From contig JAPUDO010000106.1 of the NCBI GenBank assembly GCA_027493055.1, positions 1-45,827 on the forward strand: a stretch of 45,827 nucleotides of DNA, written 5' to 3'. Under the pieces are notes generated by a model. That model was not told where the DNA came from and made no database searches. It saw only the letters and a list, made by a program, of their open reading frames with translations. Each line of letters starts with the position of its first letter. The stretch's first letter is position 1. This DNA comes from Niabella sp. GTDB taxonomy: Bacteria > Bacteroidota > Bacteroidia > Chitinophagales > Chitinophagaceae. Below are positions 23,356 to 31,645 of this stretch, piece by piece. A program made the position numbers and the translations under genes.

Positions 23356-25161
23356 CTAAACCATCTCCTGCATATCCACCAGCTTACGGTAAATGCCACC
23401 TTCGATTTGCATCAGTTCATGATGTTTACCACGTTCGGCAATTTCACCCTTATTCAGCACAATGATCTCATCGGCATTACGAACGGTACTAAGGCGATGC
23501 GCAATAACCAGTGAGGTACGGTTCTGCATCATATTATTAATGGCGTCCTGTACCAGCCTTTCGCTTTCTGTGTCCAGGGAAGAAGTAGCCTCATCCAGGA
23601 TAAGGATCGGCGGGTTCTTTAATACAGCACGGGCTATAGTAAGTCGCTGTTTTTCACCTCCGCTGAGCTTTGCGCCCCTGTCGCCGATGTTGGTATCAAA
23701 CTTTTCGGGCTTGCCTTCAATGAACCTGAAAGCATTAGCCACTTTTGCGGCATTTTCAATTTCTTCCGGTGACGCCCCGGGATCTGCTAAAGTGATATTA
23801 TTACTAATGGTATCATTGAACAAAATGGGCTCCTGGCTTACAATTCCAATTTTTTCTCTTACACTTTGAAGGCTGTAATCTTTAATATTCACACCATCAA
23901 CCAGTATTTCACCATGTGTTACATCGTGAAAACGGGGCACCAGGTCAGCCAGTGTGCTCTTGCCTGCCCCACTGCTGCCCACCAGGGCAACGGATTTGCC
24001 TTTAGGAATGGTAAGGTTAATGTTTTTAAGGATTGGCGTATCATTATAAGAAAAGGAAACATTTTTAAATTCAATACCCCCCTGGAACTCTTCCAGCTTT
24101 TGAGTGCCATCATCTTCAACTTTTACAGGAGTGGTCAGCAAATCCTCAATCCGCTCAATAGCAGCAGAACCTGTTTGTACATTGAAGAAAGAAGAAGATA
24201 ACGCTTTTGCCGGGTTGATCATCATGGCAAACATGGCAATGAAGGCCAGCAGGTCCCCGGCGTCGAGCGACTTTTGAGCAATCAGGTTGGCACCAAAATA
24301 TATAATAATACACAGTACAATAACACCTAATAACTCCGTTAATGGCGATGCTAAATCCCTGCGGGCAGCCATCCTTTTATTAATGCCCAATAAGGTATTG
24401 TTAAGGCTAATAAAGCGGTTAGCCAATATTTTTTCGGCACAAAAAGCTTTTATAATACGAATACCGCCCAGTGTTTCATCTAAAATAGACAGGGTATCGC
24501 CTACCCTTAGCGAAGCGGCATTACTTTGTTTTTTTAAGGTACGGCTGATGCGCCCGATAACAAATGCAGTTACCGGTAACAATATCAACAGAAAAAGCGA
24601 AAGCGTAGGACTTAGCATAATCATTGCCGCCAGGTAAGAAATCACCATAATCGGGTCTTTAATCATCCCTTCCAGTGCATTTACAACAGAACTTTCTACC
24701 TGGGCCACATCATTGGTCATGCGGCTCATAATATCACCTTTTTTCTGCTCAGAGAAATAGCCCACGGGCAACGATAATACTTTCCGGTACATATCATTCT
24801 TCAGATGGATGATAATAGAGCTTCTAACCGGCACCGATATTAACGAAGACAGGTATAGAAAAAGATTTTTTAGAAAAATTGCCGAGATAATAAAAGTACA
24901 GCAAATGAAAACCGCGTGCATCTGCCTGCCTTCTGCCACTGATGCGGTCAATGCTTCGCCCAGGTATTTTCCACCGGGAATTTTATTTAAAATTCCTTCC
25001 GCAGAAAATCCGTCCACGTTAAAAATAATGGACATAAGCGGGGCTAGCATAGTGAGGGAAAAAACCGACAGCAGCGAAGCTATTACGGCAAATGACATAT
25101 AAAGGGTAATTTTCCCTTTATACAACCCGATATACTTAAATATCCTTTTGAATTTTTTCAA
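23356..25161 (-). CDS. ABC exporter, MsbA-like half-transporter
   Basis: A 601-residue fused permease-ATPase. The N-terminal 330 residues hold six membrane helices (for example ITLYMSFAVIASLLSVFSL, IMVISYLAAMIMLSPTLSLFLLILLPVTAFVIG). The ATPase domain has Walker A GSSGAGKST, signature LSGGEKQR, Walker B ILILDEATSSLD and the H-loop IAHRLST. Such exporters flip lipids or lipid A, or export drugs; MsbA-like lipid export is the best guess because no partner genes are nearby. Its promoter box is on the minus strand at 25185-25192. Confidence 0.94.
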   Translation of the reverse strand: MKKFKRIFKYIGLYKGKITLYMSFAVIASLLSVFSLTMLAPLMSIIFNVDGFSAEGILNKIPGGKYLGEALTASVAEGRQMHAVFICCTFIISAIFLKNLFLYLSSLISVPVRSSIIIHLKNDMYRKVLSLPVGYFSEQKKGDIMSRMTNDVAQVESSVVNALEGMIKDPIMVISYLAAMIMLSPTLSLFLLILLPVTAFVIGRISRTLKKQSNAASLRVGDTLSILDETLGGIRIIKAFCAEKILANRFISLNNTLLGINKRMAARRDLASPLTELLGVIVLCIIIYFGANLIAQKSLDAGDLLAFIAMFAMMINPAKALSSSFFNVQTGSAAIERIEDLLTTPVKVEDDGTQKLEEFQGGIEFKNVSFSYNDTPILKNINLTIPKGKSVALVGSSGAGKSTLADLVPRFHDVTHGEILVDGVNIKDYSLQSVREKIGIVSQEPILFNDTISNNITLADPGASPEEIENAAKVANAFRFIEGKPEKFDTNIGDRGAKLSGGEKQRLTIARAVLKNPPILILDEATSSLDTESERLVQDAINNMMQNRTSLVIAHRLSTVRNADEIIVLNKGEIAERGKHHELMQIEGGIYRKLVDMQEMV

Positions 25162-25184
25162 TTTATTTCAAATTTTAAAACGCA

Positions 25185-25192
25185 CAAAGGTA
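25185..25192 (-). promoter_or_regulatory. Promoter -7 box of the ABC exporter gene
   Basis: On the minus strand the sequence reads TACCTTTG, a perfect TAnnTTTG match 24 nt upstream of the start codon. Confidence 0.65.
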
Positions 25193-25372
25193 GCTATTTA
25201 CCCATTGCGCTGTGTTTAAACAATTGAGGAGCAATTATTGTTGGGTCGGCTGCAGAGCAAAAACACACTGAAATTGTCCCGATATCAGGGCTAATCTTCA
25301 TCACCTTTGCATTGTTCAGCAGCTTATAAGACGAACAAATTGGCATAAACCTTTATCCGGCAGCATTTTTGT

Positions 25373-25380
25373 TAACTTTG
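25373..25380 (+). promoter_or_regulatory. Promoter -7 box of hflX
   Basis: TAACTTTG matches TAnnTTTG and lies 11 nt before the ATG at 25392, with a TTTA about 17 nt upstream as a weak -33 element. Confidence 0.65.
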
Positions 25381-25391
25381 CAAACATCAAT

Positions 25392-26579
25392 ATGTTAGAC
25401 AAAACGAATATTATACAGGACAGGGAAACCGCCGTGATCATAGGCGTTGTGCAGAAGGACCAGACAGAGCAACAGGTAAAGGATTATTTAGATGAGCTGG
25501 CTTTTTTGGCTGAAACCGCAGGTGCGGAAACAAAAAAGCGTTTTATCCAGAAATTACAGCACCCTGACTCCCGGACTTTTGTAGGTAAAGGTAAATTAGA
25601 AGAAATACGCCAATATGTTGTAATCCATAGCATTAACCTGGCGATTTTTGATGATGAGCTAAGCGGTGCGCAGATTAATAACATACAGAAGGAGCTGAAA
25701 ATAAAAGTGATCGACCGTTCGGACCTGATACTGGATATCTTTGCCCGGAGGGCTAAAACAGCGCAGGCCCGTACGCAGGTAGAACTGGCGCAATATCAAT
25801 ACATCCTGCCCCGGTTACGGGGTATGTGGAGTCACCTGGAAAGACAGGGCGCCGGCATTGGTTCGCGTGGGCCGGGTGAAACCGAGATTGAGACTGACCG
25901 CCGTATTGTGCGGGATAAGATCACCCTGCTTCGTAAAAAGCTGGCTGAAATAGATAAACAGGCCTTTACCCAGCGTAAAGACAGAGGCGAGTTTATCCGC
26001 GTGGCTTTGGTGGGTTATACCAATGTGGGTAAGAGTACTATCATGAATTTATTAAGCAAACGCGATGTATTTGCTGAAAATAAGCTGTTTGCTACCCTTG
26101 ACACTACAACAAGTAAGGTAGTGTTTGAAAACACGCCTTTTCTTTTAAGCGATACAGTAGGATTTATCCGTAAACTACCCCATCACCTTGTTGAAAGCTT
26201 TAAAAGCACGCTTGATGAAGTGCGCGAAGCGGATATATTGCTGCATGTGGTAGATATATCGCATCCTAATTATGAAGACCAGCTGGCGGTGGTAAATAAA
26301 ACCCTGCAGGAGCTGAAGGCTTATGATAAGCCGGCTATCACTATCTTCAACAAGATGGACCTGTATGAAGCGCACACTTTTGATGAATGGCTTAGCGAAG
26401 AAACCAGGGAAGAGATCCTGCGTGATTTGTATGAACGCTGGAATAATGAACTGAACGGTAATGTAGTGTTTGTATCGGCCACAGAGCGCAGGAATGTAGA
26501 TGGTTTGCGTGAAACAATTTTAAATAAGGTAAAAGAACTGTACTCGATACGTTATCCGTATAAAACGATGTTTTATTAG
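25392..26579 (+). CDS. hflX: Ribosome-associated GTPase HflX
   Basis: A 395-residue GTPase that splits stalled 70S ribosomes under stress. The N-terminal HflX domain contains the signature DPDSRTFVGKGK-like segment (PDSRTFVGKGKLEEI) and ARRAKTAQARTQVELAQYQYILPRL; the central GPGETEIETDRR linker precedes the G domain with G1 GYTNVGKST, G3 DTVGFIRKLPHHLVESFKSTLDEV and G4 NKMD. Length and domain order are standard. It has its own promoter. Confidence 0.97.
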   Translation: MLDKTNIIQDRETAVIIGVVQKDQTEQQVKDYLDELAFLAETAGAETKKRFIQKLQHPDSRTFVGKGKLEEIRQYVVIHSINLAIFDDELSGAQINNIQKELKIKVIDRSDLILDIFARRAKTAQARTQVELAQYQYILPRLRGMWSHLERQGAGIGSRGPGETEIETDRRIVRDKITLLRKKLAEIDKQAFTQRKDRGEFIRVALVGYTNVGKSTIMNLLSKRDVFAENKLFATLDTTTSKVVFENTPFLLSDTVGFIRKLPHHLVESFKSTLDEVREADILLHVVDISHPNYEDQLAVVNKTLQELKAYDKPAITIFNKMDLYEAHTFDEWLSEETREEILRDLYERWNNELNGNVVFVSATERRNVDGLRETILNKVKELYSIRYPYKTMFY

Positions 26580-26677
26580 GAGTGAGTGATGAGTAATGAA
26601 TGATGAGTAATGCACTGATCACTCATTACTCATTACTGATCAAATGAACTGTCAACTTTCATCTGTCAACCGTCATC
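26580..26677. repeat. Fourteen in-phase heptad units between hflX and the Rieske gene
   Basis: The array starts on the base after the hflX stop and ends 3 nt before the next ATG. In one unbroken 7-nt register it runs through TGATGAG-like units, then complementary CTCATTA/CTGATCA units, then TGTCAAC/CGTCATC units. The first two blocks form a hairpin; the third belongs to the family at 18576. Confidence 0.9.
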
Positions 26678-26680
26678 TTA

Positions 26681-27007
26681 ATGATCAAACCTGTCACCTG
26701 GCATTTATTCGCTTTACATTTAAATGAGCTTGAGTTCAATGCTGAGCAACTCGCTGAAATTAAAATAGCAGGGAAGCAGCTATGTATTGCCCGGGTTGGC
26801 GATAAGGCTTTTGCCTGTGCCGCTAAATGCCCTCATGCTGCTATGTCTTTGGTTAGCGGTTATGTAAATGTTCAGAACCAGATTGTTTGCCCTTTGCACC
26901 GCTACAAGTTTAGCCTGGAAAACGGGCGCAATGTTTCGGGGGAGGGATATTTTTTAAAAACGTACCCGGTAGAGGAAAGAGAGGATGGTTGGTATGTGGG
27001 GGTGTGA
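26681..27007 (+). CDS. Rieske [2Fe-2S] ferredoxin-like protein
   Basis: A 108-residue single-domain Rieske protein. The cluster ligands are C50-x-H52 (CAAKCPHAAM) and C70-x2-H73 (IVCPLHRYKF), spaced as in soluble Rieske ferredoxins and nitrite-reductase small subunits. There is no signal peptide or membrane anchor, so it is cytoplasmic. It could deliver electrons to an oxygenase, but no such partner is adjacent. The TGA stop codon forms the first bases of a TGAGTNN heptad array. Confidence 0.9.
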   Translation: MIKPVTWHLFALHLNELEFNAEQLAEIKIAGKQLCIARVGDKAFACAAKCPHAAMSLVSGYVNVQNQIVCPLHRYKFSLENGRNVSGEGYFLKTYPVEEREDGWYVGV

Positions 27008-27039
27008 GTAATGAGTGGTGAGTGATGAGTATTGAGTAT
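27005..27039. repeat. Five TGAGTNN heptads starting on the Rieske stop codon
   Basis: TGAGTAA, TGAGTGG, TGAGTGA, TGAGTAT, TGAGTAT in perfect register. The first three bases are the stop codon itself. One-armed; same family as 26580-26614. Confidence 0.85.
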
Positions 27040-27114
27040 TTAAAAATTGCATATTCAGATGCGCAAAATGGAAGACACTATCGGCAACCGTACAAAATAG
27101 CCGGTAGAGAGGGC

Positions 27115-28572
27115 TTAATTTTTTGTTTTAGTATTTAGCCCTCTGCCCCAATCCTGCTTTTTTAAAAAATATTGATATTCCGATTCAAATGGTATAGCAT
27201 AGTCGGGCGAAATATATTCTTCTTTAACGGCCGGGTATAGTTCTTTATCAAATGTCATGTACATTAACGGAATCGTTAGCCGGATCTTTGTATTTGGAAG
27301 TTCATACTGAAGTAGATATCCTGCTGTCATTTCCCTGATAGAACCGCCAACCTGAGCGCCAATAATATCCCCGCGTTGGTGTAACCTGAAAAGCGCAGCA
27401 AAGTATGCGGCGGCAGAGAAAGTGCCCCCGTCTGTAAGTAACGCCACTTTTCCTCCGAACGAATATTGATTGGGCTTCCGCTTATAAAAAATGGTTTTTT
27501 TAGATTCTCCGTTGGTAGTAATAAAGCCGTCATACAAACGGTACAACTTTTTTTTAGCATCAGGAATAGATGCAGAATTATTATTGTCTATCGCTTTTAA
27601 ATACCGAAGCGGGATATGCTTAACAGGCCTCGTTTTAAGATATTGGAATTCATTAAAAACGGAATCTGCCAGGTAAGAAAACAGCAAGCCGGGTATGTCC
27701 ATAGCACCACCGCCATTGCCACGCATATCAATAATTAAATGACTTACAGATTTCTGGCGTATTTCTTTAAAAAGGCTGTCAAAAGCAGTTTCGAACTGTT
27801 GGGATGTTATTATACTATCAGATCTGAAAACACCAAAGGACGGGACCTGCATATAATACAATTTTGACGCTTCGTCAAATTGAGTATTAATATTGATTTT
27901 ATCCGAATAGACATTCCTGTTCACAGGAAATACCTTACTACTTTGCATATTTAAAAGTTCTCTTATACCAACCGCCGGACAACGAACCTGTTTTTCTGTT
28001 ATGTCGTCATCCGTTTTGTAGCTGATTGTAAACGTATCCTTAGCTCCATATTTCGCAAAAAACTGGAAAGGGAATCCATCATTCAGATGGTATTTACGGA
28101 AATTAGCTTCACCGCCTTTGCCTGCAAGGGCTTTTAAAATTTCACTGGTTTTGATACCGTTAATACCCTGAATGATACTGCCAAATGGAAGCGGGCTTTT
28201 TTCAGTATTTACCAGTATATTGTTTTGAATAATGTAAACAGGTAAAGGAAAATAAGGGGTGCCAGGAGGAAGATGTTCTTCCCCAAGCATCATACCTGCA
28301 TGGTCGTCATATTGTATTTCTGTCTTCAAAGGGGAGATATAACGCATAAATTCAAGGCCGGTAGCGCTCTCCATCGGAAACATTCTTATTGCCTGGGCAA
28401 ACTTTTTTTCTATATTTTCTCTTCCGGTATTGGTCAGTATTGGATTAGTATTCACAAGAATATCTTTCAATACTTTTAAATCTTCAACAAGCTGTTGCTT
28501 TGTATATTTGGTTTGCGCACCGGCAATAAAGAAAAACTGTATTAAGAGCAGAAGTATGATAGCGCTTCGCAT
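27115..28572 (-). CDS. S41 family peptidase (tail-specific protease-like), secreted
   Basis: A 485-residue protein with an N-terminal signal (LLLLIQFFFIAGAQ). The C-terminal peptidase domain shows the S41 core: HLIIDMRGNGGGAMDIPGL and VALLTDGGTFSAAAYFAALF with the likely catalytic Ser in GTFSAA. A degenerate PDZ-like segment (FGSIIQGINGIKTSEILKAL) lies near residue 135-160. It probably cleaves periplasmic or exported proteins. The gene is flanked by oppositely oriented genes and appears monocistronic; the physiological substrate cannot be inferred. Confidence 0.85.
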   Translation of the reverse strand: MRSAIILLLLIQFFFIAGAQTKYTKQQLVEDLKVLKDILVNTNPILTNTGRENIEKKFAQAIRMFPMESATGLEFMRYISPLKTEIQYDDHAGMMLGEEHLPPGTPYFPLPVYIIQNNILVNTEKSPLPFGSIIQGINGIKTSEILKALAGKGGEANFRKYHLNDGFPFQFFAKYGAKDTFTISYKTDDDITEKQVRCPAVGIRELLNMQSSKVFPVNRNVYSDKININTQFDEASKLYYMQVPSFGVFRSDSIITSQQFETAFDSLFKEIRQKSVSHLIIDMRGNGGGAMDIPGLLFSYLADSVFNEFQYLKTRPVKHIPLRYLKAIDNNNSASIPDAKKKLYRLYDGFITTNGESKKTIFYKRKPNQYSFGGKVALLTDGGTFSAAAYFAALFRLHQRGDIIGAQVGGSIREMTAGYLLQYELPNTKIRLTIPLMYMTFDKELYPAVKEEYISPDYAIPFESEYQYFLKKQDWGRGLNTKTKN

Positions 28573-28715
28573 TGAAAACCTTTTAAGATAAAAATACGTT
28601 ATAACTCTTCAACGGGTTATCTTTTAACGTTAAGAGCCTTCTTTTTTACTAAATTTACAGGTAGTATCTATATGGATTCAATTAGTTTTAATCCGGTCAG
28701 ACTTTCTTACAATGG

Positions 28716-28750
28716 GTCAAATCAGAAATCTCAAATCATAATCATAAATT
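28716..28750. repeat. Heptad-periodic sequence upstream of uvrB
   Basis: GTCAAAT, CAGAAAT, CTCAAAT, then CATAATC and ATAAATT. It ends 6 nt before the GTG start of uvrB. Same unit family as the second arm before rpsM. Confidence 0.7.
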
Positions 28751-28756
28751 AGTTTC

Positions 28757-30793
28757 GTGCCTTTCAAGCTCCATACCCCATTTCCTCCCGCCGGCGATCA
28801 GCCATCGGCTATTGCACAGTTGACCGAAGGTGTTTTAACCGGGGAAAAATATCAAACGCTTTTAGGTGTAACCGGTAGCGGTAAAACTTTTACCATGGCC
28901 AATGTGATCCAAAATACACAAAGGCCCACACTGATCATTACTCATAATAAAACACTGGTAGCCCAGCTTTACGGGGAGTTTCGCCAGTTTTTTCCAGAGA
29001 ATGCGGTGGAGTATTTTGTTTCGTACTACGACTATTATCAGCCGGAAGCCTACCTGCCTGTCAGTGATACATATATAGAAAAAGACCTTGCAATAAACGA
29101 GGAGCTGGATAAACTAAGGCTGCGTACCATTACCAGCTTATTGAGCGGAAGAAGGGATATTATTGTGGTGGCTTCGGTAAGCTGCATATATGGCGCCGGC
29201 AACCCTGCGGATTATGAAAACAGTATTATACGAATCAATCGTGGACAAACTATTTCAAGGCAGGGATTTTTGCATGCACTGGTCAATTCCTTGTACACCC
29301 GTACTACCATTGAATTTACCCGGGGCTCTTTTCGGGTAAAAGGAGATACGGTGGACATTAACCTGCCTTATACAGATTATGGATACCGGGTTACCTTTTT
29401 CGGTGATGAGATAGAGGAGATAGAAACCATTGATGTGGCCACCAACAAAAGGATCTCTAAAATTGAGAATGCAGCTATTTTCCCGGCTAATATATATGTT
29501 GCTCCAAAAGATATGATACAGCAGGTGATCTATGAAATACAGGATGAAATGACCGCACAGGTGGAGTATTTTCAAAGCGCCGGTAAGCTGATAGAAGCCC
29601 AGCGTATTAAAGAACGTGTGGAATATGATATTGAAATGATCAAAGAGCTGGGTTATTGTAATGGTATAGAAAACTACTCCCGGTTTTTCGACAGGAGAAG
29701 TCCTGGTACCAGGCCCTTCTGCCTGCTGGATTATTTTCCGAAAGATTACCTGATGATCGTGGATGAAAGCCATCAAACCATGCCCCAGATCAGTGGCATG
29801 TACGGCGGAGACAGAAGCCGTAAGCTAATACTGGTGGATTATGGTTTTCGCATACCATCGGCTTTGGATAACCGTCCGTTGAATTTTCATGAATTTGAAA
29901 GCCTGCAGAACCAGGTGATCTATGTTTCGGCTACGCCGGACAGCTATGAGCTCGAAAAGTCAGAGGGGGTAATCGTAGAGCAGGTGGTGCGCCCTACCGG
30001 TCTGCTGGATCCGCCCATTGAGATCCGCCCCAGTATTAACCAGATAGATGACCTGCTGGATGAAATTGATAAACGTGTGAAAAAAGGAGATCGCGTTTTG
30101 GTAACTACCCTGACCAAGCGTATGGCAGAAGAAATGGATAAATACCTGCACCGCATCAATATCAAATCCAAGTATATTCACAGCGAAGTGGATACTTTAG
30201 AGCGCGTGGAAATACTGCGCCAGCTGCGTTTGGGTGAAATTGATGTGCTGGTGGGAGTAAACCTTTTAAGAGAAGGGCTGGATCTGCCGGAAGTAAGCCT
30301 GGTAGCCATCCTGGATGCTGATAAGGAGGGTTTTCTGCGTAATGAGAAATCACTGACACAGACTGCGGGCCGCGCTGCACGTAACGTGGACGGGCTGGTG
30401 ATCTTTTATGCAGATACTATGACCGGCAGTATGCAGCGTACTATTGATGAAACCAACCGCCGCCGTGAGAAACAGGTAGCGTATAATATAGAGCATAACA
30501 TTACACCACGTACCGTTACCAAATCAAAAGAAGATGTGTTCAGGCAAACCAGCGTTCTGGATATTAAGGGCTTTAATGAAAAAGAGCCCGGCGCTATTGG
30601 ATTTAATGAGGATATTTTAACAGTTGCCGCAGAAGATGAAGTGGTATATAAAACCATTCCGCAAATGGAGAAAGCCATCGCTAAAACCAAAAAGGAAATG
30701 GAAAAAGCCGCCCGCGACCTGGACTTTATGGAAGCCGCAAGGTTAAGGGATGAAATGTTCAGGTTACAGAAGGAGCTGGAAGGAATGAAGTAA
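28757..30793 (+). CDS. uvrB: Excinuclease ABC subunit B
   Basis: A 678-residue UvrB, the damage-verification helicase of nucleotide excision repair. It starts at GTG 28757 (MPFKLHTPFPPAGDQPSAI). Seen are Walker A GVTGSGKT, the beta-hairpin YFVSYYDYYQPEAYLP, the DESH box (IVDESHQTMPQ), helicase motifs VSATPDSYE and LLREGLDLPEVSLVAILDADKEGFLR, and a C-terminal UVR domain (KEMEKAARDLDFMEAARLRDEMFRL) that binds UvrC. Length is normal. Confidence 0.98.
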   Translation: MPFKLHTPFPPAGDQPSAIAQLTEGVLTGEKYQTLLGVTGSGKTFTMANVIQNTQRPTLIITHNKTLVAQLYGEFRQFFPENAVEYFVSYYDYYQPEAYLPVSDTYIEKDLAINEELDKLRLRTITSLLSGRRDIIVVASVSCIYGAGNPADYENSIIRINRGQTISRQGFLHALVNSLYTRTTIEFTRGSFRVKGDTVDINLPYTDYGYRVTFFGDEIEEIETIDVATNKRISKIENAAIFPANIYVAPKDMIQQVIYEIQDEMTAQVEYFQSAGKLIEAQRIKERVEYDIEMIKELGYCNGIENYSRFFDRRSPGTRPFCLLDYFPKDYLMIVDESHQTMPQISGMYGGDRSRKLILVDYGFRIPSALDNRPLNFHEFESLQNQVIYVSATPDSYELEKSEGVIVEQVVRPTGLLDPPIEIRPSINQIDDLLDEIDKRVKKGDRVLVTTLTKRMAEEMDKYLHRINIKSKYIHSEVDTLERVEILRQLRLGEIDVLVGVNLLREGLDLPEVSLVAILDADKEGFLRNEKSLTQTAGRAARNVDGLVIFYADTMTGSMQRTIDETNRRREKQVAYNIEHNITPRTVTKSKEDVFRQTSVLDIKGFNEKEPGAIGFNEDILTVAAEDEVVYKTIPQMEKAIAKTKKEMEKAARDLDFMEAARLRDEMFRLQKELEGMK

Positions 30794-30854
30794 TGAAATG
30801 CTTTTCCGGCCCCAGGCTGAGATATTTTCATGTGCATATTGTCTAAACAGGGTA

Positions 30855-31108
30855 GCCGCTCCGCGGCAAGTAAGGTATTTGTATCCTTTTCTAAAACCGT
30901 TTGATGCCTACGGCATGAGATAGTTCAGCAACAGTCATAATAATACCCGAAAGGCGGCATATTATAATAGGCCGGTAATTTTACTGAAATATATACCACA
31001 TGTTTTTGCGGACACAATCCAGAACTGCTATAGGTATGCCTTGTCCCATAGGGACAAAACGTGTATAGCTTAAAAATGTTTCGTGTCCCTGCGCGCCGTA
31101 GGTGCGCA
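30855..31108. repeat. Array of triloop hairpins with unrelated stems
   Basis: GCCGC-TCC-GCGGC (30855-30867), ATGCC-TAC-GGCAT (30904-30916), TTGTCCC-ATA-GGGACAA (31041-31057) and TGCGCGCC-GTA-GGTGCGCA (31090-31108, one G-T pair). Centres within each pair are about 50 nt apart, and a weak CC-GAAA-GG hairpin lies near 30951. The layout resembles the GTCCC-TAC-GGGAC repeats common in Bacteroidota. Short open frames here are artefacts of the repeat. Confidence 0.7.
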
Positions 31109-31155
31109 ACCATGCTCTTAATAAAGGTGGCCTGGTTATTTGTTGTTGGTTACAT

Positions 31156-31329
31156 CTATGCAGTTGAGGATTTTGTTGTCTGCTTTTTTGGTATAGATTC
31201 CTTTGCCTTCTTCCACGTCAGGAACAGCTCCTCATTGCTTTTTAAAGCCTGGTATAACCGTTCGCCCGGTGATTTTTGCAGCCATATTTTTAACTGTAAT
31301 TTTTTGATATGTTCCAGAATGTTCTGCAT
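31156..31329 (-). CDS. Small uncharacterised protein (57 residues)
   Basis: A complete small gene from ATG 31329 to TAG 31156. The product begins MQNILEHIKKLQLKIWLQK and continues SPGERLYQALKSNEELFLTW before a basic tail (KKAKESIPKKQTTKSST). It is amphipathic and helical with no membrane segment or signal. The composition is protein-like, and the motif 'W-L-x-K-S-P-G-E-R-L-Y-Q-A-L-K' looks like a small family I recall from Bacteroidota, but I cannot name a function. It lies between a triloop hairpin array and an octad hairpin, divergent from the TPP-controlled operon. Confidence 0.6.
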   Translation of the reverse strand: MQNILEHIKKLQLKIWLQKSPGERLYQALKSNEELFLTWKKAKESIPKKQTTKSSTA

Positions 31330-31422
31330 TTATAAAAGATGAAAGGTGTTTAATTTAAGCTGAGCAAATTATATTCCATTTGAGATCGGATAAAAATGCA
31401 GGGCGGACGCATAAATTATTTT

Positions 31423-31468
31423 GCCACAGATGCACAGATATTAGCCTTTTCATCTGTGCATCTGTGGC
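31423..31468. repeat. 17-bp inverted repeat built from octads
   Basis: GCCACAGATGCACAGAT (31423-31439) and ATCTGTGCATCTGTGGC (31452-31468) are perfect complements with a 12-nt loop. Each arm is made of 8-nt units (CACAGATG / CATCTGTG). It precedes the promoter of the TPP riboswitch. Confidence 0.85.
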
Positions 31469-31504
31469 TGCAAAATCAAATGAATACGCTATCTATTCAA
31501 TACT

Positions 31505-31512
31505 TATCTTTG
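31505..31512 (+). promoter_or_regulatory. Promoter -7 box of the TPP-controlled operon (TATCTTTG)
   Basis: A perfect TAnnTTTG adjoining the 5' end of the riboswitch. Confidence 0.7.
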
Positions 31513-31590
31513 CCCTACTCATGGGGTGCCTTAATATTACGGGCTGAGATCATACCCAATAACCTGATCCGGGTAATGCCGGCGTAGGGA
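31513..31590 (+). promoter_or_regulatory. TPP riboswitch (THI element)
   Basis: The conserved TPP aptamer elements are all present: GGGGTGCC, GGGCTGAGA with ATACCC, and ACCTGATCCGGGTAATGCCGG followed by GTAGGGAA. CCCTAC (31513-31518) pairs with GTAGGG (31584-31589) to close stem P1. There is no clear terminator before the gene, so control is probably at translation initiation: thiamine pyrophosphate would lower expression of the two genes that follow. Confidence 0.95.
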
Positions 31591-31645
31591 ATAAGTATCA
31601 TCAGATTTTGCAATGCACCCGTGGGCAGTTAAAAACATCGCAGTT

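Noticed and set aside
26580-26677. CRISPR array
   Set aside because: The units are 7 nt with no spacers of constant length and no cas genes; the pattern is a degenerate tandem array.
30925-31342. Short open frames on both strands between uvrB and the TPP operon
   Set aside because: They are built from hairpin repeats (for example a CPYGTRHTY peptide from TTGTCCCATAGGGACAA) and overlap the better-supported small gene at 31156-31329.
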